Shown here piece after piece: positions 37,340 to 47,500 of a stretch of 64,000 bases of DNA; within the stretch, counting starts at the first letter, position 1, and each line of letters begins with the position of its first letter. Position numbers and translations under genes: made by a program. This DNA is from Bacteroidota bacterium (GTDB lineage: Bacteria; Bacteroidota; Rhodothermia; Balneolales; HLUCCA01). The notes below the pieces were generated by a model that saw nothing but the letters and a program-made list of their open reading frames with translations, made no database searches and was not told where the DNA came from. The stretch lies in assembly GCA_020832235.1 (NCBI GenBank), contig JAFIEZ010000003.1:1-64000 (forward strand), written 5' to 3'.

Positions 37340-37660
37340 ATGACTTACACGAAACGCGATATTGTTCGCCGTATCTCCGAGCAGATGGAAGTACCTATGG
37401 TACAGGTAGAACCTTGGGTTGATGCTGTTATTACAAATCTAAGAGATACCATGATGGAAGCTAACCCTACTTGCCGCATTGAAATACGGGATTTCGGGGT
37501 ATTTGAAGTGAAATTGACTAAAGCTAAGCCTAAGGCTCGCAATCCTAAAACGAATGAAATTATTTATGTTCCTGAACACAGGAAGACACATTTCAAGCCA
37601 AGTAAATTGCTGAAAGAGTTTTTGCGCCAACCAATTGGTGAAAATGTTTCGCAGGAATGA
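37340..37660 (+). CDS. HU/IHF-family DNA-binding protein
   Basis: 106 residues, slightly longer than typical HU (90). The N-terminus 'YTKRDIVRRISEQMEV' and the 'IEIRDFGVFEVKLTKAKPKARNPKTNE' region match the dimerisation helices and DNA-embracing beta arm of HU proteins. A ten-residue polar tail follows. It bends and compacts DNA in the nucleoid. AAAGGA lies ahead of the ATG. The gene leads a tight unit: ruvX starts 3 bases after its stop, then def and fmt. Confidence 0.9.
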   Translation: MTYTKRDIVRRISEQMEVPMVQVEPWVDAVITNLRDTMMEANPTCRIEIRDFGVFEVKLTKAKPKARNPKTNEIIYVPEHRKTHFKPSKLLKEFLRQPIGENVSQE

Positions 37661-37663
37661 CTT

Positions 37664-38083
37664 TTGATTTACACTAAACGTATCATAGGTGTTGATGTAG
37701 GAGTGAAACGGATCGGACTGGCACAGTCCGATCCAACCCGAACCATTGCCTCACCTGTGGGTACTTTTTCAGAAGCGGATGTTTTAGTTCGTCTTAAAGA
37801 ACAGAAACAGCAAATTGAACGTATTGTTGTAGGTTGGCCCATTTCAATGTTGGGACATGAGGGGAGCGCCACGCAGATGGTCGAAAAATTTCTTGTCAAA
37901 CTAAAGAAATTAATTCCAGATATTCCTACAGAGCTGCTGGATGAACGATTTACATCCACACTGGCGAATCAATCCATCCGTGCCGCAGTTACGTCTAAAA
38001 AAAAACGTCAGAATAAAGGTCTTACCGATACCGTCGCTGCCGCCATTTTATTACAATCTTATTTAGATAAATCCAATCGTTAG
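37664..38083 (+). CDS. ruvX: Putative pre-16S rRNA nuclease / Holliday junction resolvase RuvX (YqgF)
   Basis: 139 residues from a TTG start. The RNase-H-like fold is marked by 'RIIGVDVGVKRIGLAQSD' (first catalytic Asp), 'IVVGWPISMLGHEGSAT', 'ELLDERFTSTLA' (Glu/Asp) and 'GLTDTVAAAILLQSYLD' (last Asp). YqgF matures the 5' end of 16S rRNA in E. coli and has been proposed as a resolvase. Gaps of only 3 bases on both sides place it firmly in the HU-def-fmt operon. Confidence 0.9.
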   Translation: MIYTKRIIGVDVGVKRIGLAQSDPTRTIASPVGTFSEADVLVRLKEQKQQIERIVVGWPISMLGHEGSATQMVEKFLVKLKKLIPDIPTELLDERFTSTLANQSIRAAVTSKKKRQNKGLTDTVAAAILLQSYLDKSNR

Positions 38084-38086
38084 TCT

Positions 38087-38641
38087 ATGTCTGTGCTACC
38101 TATAGTTCTGTATAACGACCCGGTATTACGCGAAAAGGCAACACCGGTTAAATCAGACTCAAAAGAAATTCAAACACTCATCGACGATATGTTTGATACC
38201 ATGTATGAGGCCAGTGGCGTTGGTTTGGCTGCTCCACAAATAGGCAAATCGCTGCGTTTATTCGTAGTTGATGCTGATATCATGGTTGAAGATACTGATG
38301 AGGACCCCTTTGGTCCTATGGTTTTTATTAATCCGGAAATCTTGGCAAGCGACGATAATAAAGTCGTTATTGAGGAAGGGTGTTTGAGCCTGCCCGAATT
38401 ACGCGAAACGGTAGCACGTCCCGACGAAATAACCATCCGATTTTTGGATCGAGAATTTAAAGAACACCAAAAAACATTTACAGGATGGATGTCTCGTGTT
38501 ATTCAACATGAATACGATCATCTGGAGGGTATATTGTTTTTCGATTACCTTGGATCATTCAAAAAACGTCTAATTGCCCGTCGTCTCCAGCTCATTGATG
38601 AGGGTCAGGTTGAAACGGAATATCCGATACGAGAACGATAA
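38087..38641 (+). CDS. def: Peptide deformylase
   Basis: 184 residues. It removes the N-formyl group from new proteins using a bound Fe(II) or Zn. All three signature motifs are present: 'GVGLAAPQIG', 'EEGCLSLPE' (Cys ligand) and 'QHEYDHLEG' (two His ligands and the catalytic Glu). An acidic insert ('VEDTDEDPFG') occurs between the first two motifs. It is followed 12 bases later by fmt, the formylating partner. Confidence 0.96.
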   Translation: MSVLPIVLYNDPVLREKATPVKSDSKEIQTLIDDMFDTMYEASGVGLAAPQIGKSLRLFVVDADIMVEDTDEDPFGPMVFINPEILASDDNKVVIEEGCLSLPELRETVARPDEITIRFLDREFKEHQKTFTGWMSRVIQHEYDHLEGILFFDYLGSFKKRLIARRLQLIDEGQVETEYPIRER

Positions 38642-38653
38642 CCAAGGGACTGA

Positions 38654-39580
38654 ATGAGAATTGTTTTCATGGGAAGTCCGGATTTTGCCGTAAGCTCACT
38701 AGAGCTTCTGATGAAGTCTGGTCACGATATCGTTGCGGTGGTTACAGGACCTGATAAAAAAAGAGGGCGAGGCTCTTCGCTTTCTCCCACTCCTGTAAAG
38801 GCCTTCGCCCAGAAACACGATACTCATGTGATAGAAACAGACGACCTTCGCTCAGTTGATTTCATAAAGGAGTTGAAGGATTTAAAGGCTGATCTTTTTG
38901 TCGTGGTTGCCTTCCGGGTTTTACCCGCAATTGTGCTCAAAATTCCGACGATTGGTTCGATTAATCTGCATGCCTCATTGTTGCCAGCGTATCGCGGAGC
39001 AGCTCCTATTCATCGGGCTGTCATGAACGGAGAGTGCGAAACCGGATTAACGGTGTTCTTTCTGGATGAACGTGTGGATACCGGGAGGTATCTGATGCAA
39101 AAACGTATCCAAATCGGATCTGATGAAACTACCGGTGAACTCTACGAACGTATGATGGTTGCCGGAGCTGAAGTATTGGAAGAGTCAATACGTATAATAG
39201 CTACAGGAAACTACGCAACAATTCCTCAAGACGATAGCAAAGCGACGACAGCTCCCAAATTATTCCCGGAAGATTGTCGTATTGATTTCAGCAAACCTGC
39301 CGTTGATGTACACAATCAGATACGTGGTTTATCTCCATTTCCGTGTGCATTCACATTTGTAGACAAAAAACGATTAAAGGTCTACCGTTCTGCACCCGGA
39401 CCTTCCCTTGAATTACCCGACAATCAGCTGGTGCCCTATGAAGGAAAACTCCTTGTTTCTTGTAGAGATAAGACGACAGTGGAGTTGTTGGAAGTGCAAA
39501 TGGAGGGGAAAAAGCCGGCTTCTGGTTATGCTTTCTGGAACGGATATCAGGGTCAGGGAAGAATATCTCAGGATTCTTAA
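38654..39580 (+). CDS. fmt: Methionyl-tRNA formyltransferase
   Basis: 308 residues. It formylates Met-tRNA(fMet) using 10-formyl-tetrahydrofolate. The N-terminal hydrolase/transferase domain shows 'RIVFMGSPDFAVSSLELL', the catalytic 'INLHASLLPAYRGAAPIHRAV' and 'GLTVFFLDERVDTG'. The C-terminal OB-like domain (about 205-308) contains 'DVHNQIRGLSPFPCAF' and binds the tRNA acceptor. It ends the HU-ruvX-def-fmt unit. Confidence 0.95.
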   Translation: MRIVFMGSPDFAVSSLELLMKSGHDIVAVVTGPDKKRGRGSSLSPTPVKAFAQKHDTHVIETDDLRSVDFIKELKDLKADLFVVVAFRVLPAIVLKIPTIGSINLHASLLPAYRGAAPIHRAVMNGECETGLTVFFLDERVDTGRYLMQKRIQIGSDETTGELYERMMVAGAEVLEESIRIIATGNYATIPQDDSKATTAPKLFPEDCRIDFSKPAVDVHNQIRGLSPFPCAFTFVDKKRLKVYRSAPGPSLELPDNQLVPYEGKLLVSCRDKTTVELLEVQMEGKKPASGYAFWNGYQGQGRISQDS

Positions 39581-39610
39581 AAATGGTTATTATGACCATT
39601 CGAAATTCTC

Positions 39611-39618
39611 TATATTTG
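39611..39618 (+). promoter_or_regulatory. Predicted -7 box ahead of the ankyrin gene
   Basis: TATATTTG matches the Bacteroidota -7 consensus TAnnTTTG exactly and lies about 90 bases before the ATG at 39707. No good -33 element is visible, so this is tentative. Confidence 0.3.
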
Positions 39619-39706
39619 TGCTCAATCTGATAAACTGAAAATGTGTCTGAACGGACGTTCAAGGTTTGTCTATGTAATCTGAACTGCGCATTCAACTCAT
39701 TCTGAA

Positions 39707-40417
39707 ATGGAACTATCTGACTTTATACAAGCAGCATTTGACGGAAATCTTGAAGAGGTAAAGAGACTTCTGTCTGCTGGTGCAGATATCAACGAAACGG
39801 CCAAAAATGGTTCTACTGCACTGATTTTTGCTTCCCAAAACGATCATACAGAGGTTGTGAAATACCTGGTGAATAATGGTGCGGATGTAAATCTGAAAAA
39901 CAAAGTAGGCGGAACAGCACTCAATCGCGCAGCGGATAACGGCAATGTTGCACTGATGAAGTTTCTGTTGGAAAATGGATGTGAAATTGGTCCTTTAGTG
40001 CTCAATATCGCTGCAAGAGGTGGGGTATTGGCTGTTGTTAAGCTGCTCGTAGAGCATGGAGCTGATGTCAATACCGCATCTAACTGGGGACATACTCCGC
40101 TAATGTTGGCGGCAAAAGAAGGGCATGCAGATATTGTACGATTTCTAATACACAAAGGGGCCGATGTTCGCGCGCGAGACAAAAATGGCGACACCGCACT
40201 GAACCTTGCCAATGAGAATGATCAGCTTGAGGTTGCTATGCTGCTCAAAAGAGCGGGCGCTACCGAAGAAAAGGCAAAAAAGAAAGTTGTGGCTCCACCT
40301 CCGCCTGACGATGACGACGATGATGTTGATGATGATGTTGATGATGATGTTGATGATTCACAAGACACCAGTGACAATATATCACCAGATGATCTTTCAG
40401 AAGAGGATATTAACTAA
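39707..40417 (+). CDS. Ankyrin-repeat protein with acidic tail
   Basis: 236 residues. Residues 4-185 hold about five to six ankyrin repeats ('AGADINETAKNGSTALIFAS', 'NGADVNLKNKVGGTALNRA', 'HGADVNTASNWGHTPLMLAA', 'KGADVRARDKNGDTALNLA'), one of which is degenerate near residue 95. A Lys-rich bridge (188-194) and a PPPP turn lead to a strongly acidic tail (201-236) with VDDD repeats. No signal peptide, so a cytoplasmic protein-binding role is likely. The partner is unknown. It follows fmt by 126 bases and ends at a terminator. Confidence 0.82.
   Translation: MELSDFIQAAFDGNLEEVKRLLSAGADINETAKNGSTALIFASQNDHTEVVKYLVNNGADVNLKNKVGGTALNRAADNGNVALMKFLLENGCEIGPLVLNIAARGGVLAVVKLLVEHGADVNTASNWGHTPLMLAAKEGHADIVRFLIHKGADVRARDKNGDTALNLANENDQLEVAMLLKRAGATEEKAKKKVVAPPPPDDDDDDVDDDVDDDVDDSQDTSDNISPDDLSEEDIN
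40318..40358 (+). repeat. In-frame 12-base tandem repeat encoding VDDD
   Basis: About three copies of gatgttgatgat encode the Val-Asp-Asp-Asp units of the ankyrin protein's tail. Copy-number change would lengthen or shorten the tail by four residues without shifting the frame. Confidence 0.65.
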
Positions 40418-40420
40418 GGA

Positions 40421-40450
40421 AAAAGGAGGGGCAAAACCCCTCCTTTTTTT
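40421..40450 (+). terminator. Bidirectional terminator between the ankyrin gene and P5C dehydrogenase
   Basis: The perfect arms aaaaggagggg (40421-40431) and cccctcctttt (40437-40447) enclose a caaaa loop and are followed by T. It separates two convergent genes. Confidence 0.85.
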
Positions 40451-40452
40451 AT

Positions 40453-42054
40453 CTAGTTACTTTTACTGTAGCTGAAACCCAGTACCTGTGTATCTCCATA
40501 CAACGGTCTCTCGGTAAGTGATTTAGCTTGTAAAAAGCACAGCAGATAGTCGCGTCCACCCGCTTTTGAATCTGTACCGCTCAAATTGAATCCACCGAAT
40601 GGTTGTGCTCCAACCAATGCACCGGTGTTTTTTCTGTTTATATACAGATTGCCAACATGAAACTCCCGCAAAGCCCGATCAATATGGGATTTATTTTTTG
40701 AAAAAAATCCACCAGTAAGCCCGAATTGGGTAGAATTTGCGATATCGAATGCATCGTCGAGGTCTTTCGCTTTTATGAAAGCTGTGACGGGTCCGAAAAT
40801 TTCCTCCTGAGCAATTCGAGCGTCGCGGGGAACATCAGCAAATATAGTTGGCTCAATATAATAACCATGTACTCCCGTTTCAGCGCGTTTACCACCCAGA
40901 ACCAATCTGCCCTCTGATTTTCCAATCTCGATGTAGCCCATAATTTTATCAACCGCTTTCTGGTTAATAACAGGACCAATGGGGGCATTGGTTTTCACAT
41001 CACCTACCTGGAGTGCAGACGCTAATTTCAAGGTTTTCTCAAGCAGCTCGTCATATACGGCTTCATGTACAATTACACGGGAGGCTGCGGAGCATTTTTG
41101 CCCTTGAAAACCGAAGGCTCCTTTAACGATTTCGTTGGCTGCCTCATCAACGTTGGCGTCCTCATCCACAACAATTGCATTTTTCCCACCTAATTCAGTG
41201 AACACTCGTTTAATGAACCTGTTACCGGGGTCACGTTTAGCTGCAATTTCGGTTATATGTTGACCTACTCCCAATGATCCAGTGAAATTAATGAAACGTG
41301 TGTCTTTGGAGGCTGTCAAGGTTTCTCCGACTTCTAGATTATCGCCGGTTACAAAATTGAATACACCGGGTGGGAGTCCAGCTTCCTCAAATATTTCCGC
41401 AATAATCCAGCCCATCATCGGTGTGTCGGGCGCAGGTTTTGCAACAACAGTATTCCCGGCCACGATCGGAGCTGCCGCCATACCCAAACAAATTGCGAAC
41501 GGGAAATTCCAGGGAGAAATTGAAACACCAGCACCTAATGGAACATAAATGGTTCGGTTAACATCGCCTCCTGTATTTTCAACAACATCCATTCCTTTGT
41601 CGTATCGCAGGGCTTCATGGGCGTAGTATTCAAGGAAGTCAATACCTTCGGCTGTATCCGCATCTGCCTCAGCAAAGTTCTTGCCTGCCTCAGATATCAT
41701 CCATGCATTAATTTCAAGTCGTCTGCGACGCGCTATATCGGCTGCCTTAAACAGATATGCAGCTCGTTTCTCTGCCGATACATATTGCCATGACTCAAAT
41801 GCCTGCCAGGCAGCATCCAAGGCTTCGAGAGCCTGAGCCTTACTGGCCGATTCAAAAATGCCTACTACTTCATCTGTATTAGAAGGATTGATACTTGGAA
41901 ACGATTCTTTTTCACCTTGAGTGCGTTTGCCGTTTATATATAATGGATACGAATTGCCGAATGCTTTTCTAACCGTATCTAAAGCGGCTTTTTGTGCTGT
42001 TTCGTACGTTGGATTGTTGAAGTCCAGATAACTTTCAATGGTATATGGTTTCAT
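40453..42054 (-). CDS. pruA: L-glutamate gamma-semialdehyde (P5C) dehydrogenase
   Basis: 533 residues. It oxidises glutamate semialdehyde, from proline or arginine breakdown, to glutamate with NAD+. The aldehyde-dehydrogenase sites are intact: 'GVSISPWNFPFAICLGM', the general-base Glu in 'FTELGGKNAIVVDEDA', and the catalytic Cys in 'GFQGQKCSAASRVIV'. The C-terminal 'KAGGRDYLLCFLQAKSLTERP' is typical of the stand-alone P5C dehydrogenase group (RocA/PruA). No proline dehydrogenase is adjacent. It is transcribed alone. Confidence 0.92.
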   Translation of the reverse strand: MKPYTIESYLDFNNPTYETAQKAALDTVRKAFGNSYPLYINGKRTQGEKESFPSINPSNTDEVVGIFESASKAQALEALDAAWQAFESWQYVSAEKRAAYLFKAADIARRRRLEINAWMISEAGKNFAEADADTAEGIDFLEYYAHEALRYDKGMDVVENTGGDVNRTIYVPLGAGVSISPWNFPFAICLGMAAAPIVAGNTVVAKPAPDTPMMGWIIAEIFEEAGLPPGVFNFVTGDNLEVGETLTASKDTRFINFTGSLGVGQHITEIAAKRDPGNRFIKRVFTELGGKNAIVVDEDANVDEAANEIVKGAFGFQGQKCSAASRVIVHEAVYDELLEKTLKLASALQVGDVKTNAPIGPVINQKAVDKIMGYIEIGKSEGRLVLGGKRAETGVHGYYIEPTIFADVPRDARIAQEEIFGPVTAFIKAKDLDDAFDIANSTQFGLTGGFFSKNKSHIDRALREFHVGNLYINRKNTGALVGAQPFGGFNLSGTDSKAGGRDYLLCFLQAKSLTERPLYGDTQVLGFSYSKSN

Positions 42055-42214
42055 AATAAATCATTTGTTAATAACTCACGCAAGAAGATACAAAAGGGAG
42101 GGCTTCCACACAGTTTAAACCTTGTAAGTCATCTAGTTTTTCTTGAAGATGGCCCGTATAAAGAGTAAATTATACAGTTACAAAAAAGGGTTATTCAAAC
42201 CCGCTAACAGATAA

Positions 42215-43318
<1,104 letters not shown>

Positions 43319-43345
43319 TAAACCTCGTATTCAGCAGATATAGCA

Positions 43346-43387
43346 AAAAGGCAGCAGGAAATGAGTTCCTGGCTGCCTTTTGCTTTT
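43346..43387 (+). terminator. Rho-independent terminator of gap
   Basis: aaaaggcagc then aggaa (within 43346-43360) pairs with ttcct then gctgcctttt (43366-43382) around atgag, with one bulged G. It is followed by a T-rich stretch. Confidence 0.8.
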
Positions 43388-43496
43388 AAAATAAGGTATA
43401 TTTGTGCCGATGGTTACTTGCGCAAGTATGAACCGAATGTAAGTGAAGGCTGCCGATTTCCCAATAGCAGACCTTTTTTCATTCAATAAAATCCGT

Positions 43497-43880
43497 ATGA
43501 AAAAGCCTATATTTTTATTAGTAGAGGATATTTTAGTGAATAGATTGCTTTTGAAAAAGCTCATCACTATGGAATATCCTGAAGCTGAAGTTCTTGAGGC
43601 CGAAAATGGTCAGCAGGCATTGGGTATGCTCGATTCTACTTTGCCGGATATGATATTCATGGATATTCAGATGCCAGTAATGGGTGGAGTTGAAGCAACT
43701 ATTGAAATCAGAAAACGCACTAAGGCAGAAAAAGCACCTATAATCGCACTCACAGCTGGTATACTTGCTGATGAGAGAAAAACAAGTTTAAACGCGGGTA
43801 TGAATGACTACCTTGTCAAACCCGTATCGCAGCAAGATCTCAAAACTGTTTTTAAAAAGTATCTGAGCACAAATGATTAA
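43497..43880 (+). CDS. Stand-alone response-regulator receiver domain
   Basis: 127 residues from the ATG at 43497; an in-frame GTG at 43443 would add a poorly conserved lead. It is a receiver domain only: acidic pocket in 'FLLVEDILVNRLLLKKL', phospho-acceptor Asp in 'DMIFMDIQMPVMGG', Thr in 'IIALTAG', Lys in 'DYLVKPVSQQDL'. The 'VEDILVNR' type is common in receivers that work with hybrid histidine kinases or phosphorelays. There is no output domain and no kinase beside it. It overlaps hisI by 8 bases, so it rides on the histidine transcript. Confidence 0.87.
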   Translation: MKKPIFLLVEDILVNRLLLKKLITMEYPEAEVLEAENGQQALGMLDSTLPDMIFMDIQMPVMGGVEATIEIRKRTKAEKAPIIALTAGILADERKTSLNAGMNDYLVKPVSQQDLKTVFKKYLSTND

Positions 43881-44220
43881 TTTTCAAAAATCGGACGGTC
43901 TTGTTCCAGTAATTGTTCAAGATGCTCAAAGTTTACAGGTTTTGATGTTAGGTTATGCTAACCGGGAAGCGTGGAATAAAACATTGGAAACCAGGCATGT
44001 TACTTTCTGGAGCCGGTCGCGCAAGGCATTATGGACAAAAGGTGAAACCTCCGGCAATTATCTTCATATGGTCGATTACTTTATTGACTGTGATAATGAT
44101 ACGGTGCTGATTCTGGCGAATCCTATAGGGCCAACCTGCCACCGTGGTACCCGTACTTGTTTTGATGTAATTGGTGAGGAAGGTACCATTCTAAAAACAC
44201 CACCGCACCAATCAGAATAG
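43873..44220 (+). CDS. hisI: Phosphoribosyl-AMP cyclohydrolase
   Basis: 115 residues. It opens the adenine ring of phosphoribosyl-AMP, the third step of histidine synthesis. Conserved parts are 'VLMLGYANREAWNKTLETRHVTFWSRSR', 'LWTKGETSGNYLHMV', the Asp/Cys zinc and magnesium ligands in 'DCDNDTVLILANPIGPTCHRGTRTC'. The bifunctional HisIE of many bacteria is here two separate genes, with hisE following 24 bases later. The other his genes are elsewhere except hisF at 49465. Confidence 0.94.
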   Translation: MINFQKSDGLVPVIVQDAQSLQVLMLGYANREAWNKTLETRHVTFWSRSRKALWTKGETSGNYLHMVDYFIDCDNDTVLILANPIGPTCHRGTRTCFDVIGEEGTILKTPPHQSE

Positions 44221-44244
44221 ATTAATTAAATTTTCCCATACAAC

Positions 44245-44535
44245 ATGAATACAGAAAGAATTGGATTTCTCAGTGAGCTTCAAGACGTACTCAATCAGCG
44301 TAAAGCCGATCGTCCTGAGGGTTCATATACCACTCGGTTATTTGATAAAGGAACCGATAAGATTGCTCAAAAGGTTGGAGAGGAGGCCGTTGAAACTGTA
44401 ATCGCCGCCAAAAACAACAATGAAGAGCTCCGTTATGAGGCCTCTGACCTTCTCTTCCACCTGATGGTACTACTCACCGATAAAGGAATGCGTATAGAGG
44501 ATTTGGTTGAAGAGCTTAAATCCAGGCATAAATAA
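44245..44535 (+). CDS. hisE: Phosphoribosyl-ATP pyrophosphatase
   Basis: 96 residues. It hydrolyses phosphoribosyl-ATP to the AMP form, the second step of histidine synthesis. The all-alpha MazG-like fold is shown by 'GSYTTRLFDKGTDKIAQKVGEEAVETVIAA' and 'YEASDLLFHLMVLLTDKGM', with the metal-binding Glu/Asp residues in place. It forms a unit with the receiver gene and hisI and ends at a strong terminator. Confidence 0.94.
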   Translation: MNTERIGFLSELQDVLNQRKADRPEGSYTTRLFDKGTDKIAQKVGEEAVETVIAAKNNNEELRYEASDLLFHLMVLLTDKGMRIEDLVEELKSRHK

Positions 44536-44538
44536 CAC

Positions 44539-44579
44539 AAAAATAGCCCTGTACCTCTAAGGTGCAGGGCTATTTTTTT
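44539..44579 (+). terminator. Bidirectional terminator between hisE and gltB
   Basis: aaaaatagccctg (44539-44551) pairs with cagggctattttt, with an inner acct/aggt stack, followed by a T run. It lies between converging genes. Confidence 0.85.
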
Positions 44580-44599
44580 GCAACCGTATGATGATTTAA

Positions 44600-47500
44600 T
44601 TAAGCGGCCTGCGGATCTTCCTCAGAAGATACCTTATCTGCGAGCTTATGAATTTCTTTTAGTGGCAGGTATTTTCTGAATCCTGTCTTTAGATCGTTCC
44701 AGCCATTCAGTATAGAATTGGCCCTGTTGCTGTTTGTTTTCTTCAGATAGTCTTCCAGGAGATCTTTAAGCTCGCGTTCATCTTCATCGTTAAGGGGTAC
44801 TTGGTCAATGTAATTCTTATTTATATTCGCATCCTGATCGCCATAGATATATAATTTACCCCCGGTCATGCCCGCACCAATATTGCTGGACGTATTACCA
44901 AGAATCATAACCAGGCCGTTGGTCATATATTCACAAGCATGTAAACCTGTTCCCTCAACTATAGCAGTAGCACCGGAGTTTCTAACGGCGAACCGGTCAC
45001 CGGCCAAACCGTTTACGTAGAGTTTACCACCAGTAGCACCATACATGGTACAGTTACCAATTATGGCATTTTCTTCCGGTTTAAAAGTAGCGGCCTTGTT
45101 CGGACGTATAACCGCGAGTCCTCCCGACATGGCTTTACAAACCGAATCGTTTGCCTCTCCGTAGAGGGTAGTGCTAATACCTTCTACCATGAACACGCCA
45201 AAGCCTTGCCCTGCACTTCCGGTAAATTCGATATCAATCTTGCCGTCAAATCGGACATGCTCATGCGACGGGTCACCAGCTTTGATTTTATCCAGCCGTT
45301 CTGTGTGGATTTTTCGTGCTATTTCTCCGGAGAGTGTTGCCAGTGCAGCGCGATCTGTGGTAAATATTCTATGTTTAAGAGCAACCGAGCCTTGAGATAT
45401 TATTGCGTCTTTACACTCATCAACCAGCGTTTTATTCAACTCATTTACACCTTCGAAATACAGGTTGGTACGCTCAGAGTTGTCTTGTGTACTTTCCCCA
45501 AGGAAGAAACTCAGGTCAAGATGGCGTGTCGATACCAGATCGCCGTGCTTATCATGAACTTTAAGCAGGTCTGTTCTGCCTCTGAGTTTATCCAGACTTT
45601 CAACACCAACTTTGGAAAGGTAACGCCGAACATCTTCGGCGATGTATTTCAAAGTGGTTACCACATGGTCTTTATGTCCTTTGTATTTTGCCTTAAACTT
45701 TGGATCGTGAGTTGCTATACCCGTAGGACATGTATTCTTTTCACAGATACGGGCCATAACGCAGCCTTCTGCTACAAGTAGCAATTTCCCAAACTCAAAC
45801 TCTTCCGCTCCAAGTATCGCCGCCACAACAATATCTTTACCCGTATGTAGACCGCCGTCTGTACGTAATTTTACATTCTTGCGCAGGTTATTTGCTATTA
45901 GAGCTTTATGCACTTCCACAAGACCGAACTCGAAAGGAAGACCAGCATGCTTCATTGAAGTGAGCGTAGCCGCTCCGGTACCTCCATCTCCGCCGGAAAC
46001 ATGTATTACATCAGCACCGGCTTTAGCAACACCTACAGCAATAGTACCAATATTGGCACCGGCAACAAGCTTTACATTCACCTTAGCGTCAGGTTTCAGC
46101 TGTTTTAGCTCATAGATGAGTTCTTTGAGATCTTCAATTGAGTATATATCGTGCAGTGGAGGAGGGGATATGAGATCAACCCCGACATTGGCGTAACGTG
46201 CTTTGGCGATATCTTCATTTACCTTCACGCCCATAAGTTGCCCACCTTCTCCTGGCTTGGCGCCTTGAGCGATCTTTATCTGAAACTCATCACCGGAGAC
46301 CAGGTACTCGGCTGTAACTCCGAATCGAGCCGAAGCCACTTGCTTGGCAGAAGCCGTAATACCCTCTGTAAAGTAATATGGATTTTCACCACCTTCACCA
46401 CTGTTAGATCTCCCGCCAATTTCTTTCATTGCCAGGAAGATATCACGCTGCGACTCAGCACTGATAGCTCCAAACGACATGGCGCCGCTTCCAAAGGTTT
46501 TCAGGATGTCGGCCTGACTTTGAACCGTCTCCAGTTCCAATGACTCAGTTGCCGGTTTCAAATCAAATAAATGTCGGATGTTAACCGGTGCATCATCCTC
46601 GCCTACCTTAAGATATTCATTGAACAGCTCCATCGATTTGAGGCTGAATCCTGTTTCTCTTACGAGTTCATGAATAATCTTGGATCGTGTGTTGGTCATA
46701 GCGTGCTTTTCGCCCTCCTTACCACGATTATGTTCTTTCCAGAAATAGGTTTTGATGACTTTGTCATCGGCGGCGGCAACTTTAGCAAGCTCCAGCTTTT
46801 TCACGATATCGTCTACAATATGCTCGAGCTCAATACCGCCAATTGGAGAATAAAGCCCAGGGAAAAAATCTGCGGTAATCTTCTTGCCAATGCCCACTGC
46901 TGTGAACAGTTTTGAACTTTGATAGCTTCTGACAACCGAAATACCCATCTTAGCCATAACTTTCAGCAAACCTGACTCGAAAGCTTTTATAAGATTCTTC
47001 TCTTTGTCGTCAGGATTCATATCACGAAGATTCCGGTCGTCTTCAAAGCGTGCGAGCTCAAGTGCTATATAAGGGCACACTGCTGATGCCCCAAATCCAA
47101 TAAGCGCTGCCACGTGATGGGTTGATTTAATCTCACCGGAATGCACTAATATAGAGGCATTCAGACGCTGCCCTGTTTCATTGAGACTGTTAACCAACGC
47201 GCGAAGCGCAAGTAGGCTTGGAATTGGAGCGCGATCAAAATCTGCACGCTCATCGCTCAACGCCAAAATAGTATAACCATTATTCACAGCTTCGCTTGCC
47301 TCCTCGGATAGTTTTTGTAATCTGGATTTCAGACCAACTACACCGTGAGTAACATCGAAGGTCATGTCAAGGACCTTGGTTTTAATCCGCAGATGTTTAT
47401 CTACTTCCCCGTCTAATGATCGTATGTAGTCCATTTCACCAAGACTGATAATCGGGCTCTTCAGCTCATAGGCTACAGCAGGGGGGATCAGCTCCTTTTT

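Noticed and set aside
45206-45781. 191-residue frame opposite gltB
   Set aside because: It is antisense to the conserved FMN and cluster region of gltB; Cys-rich and without family features.
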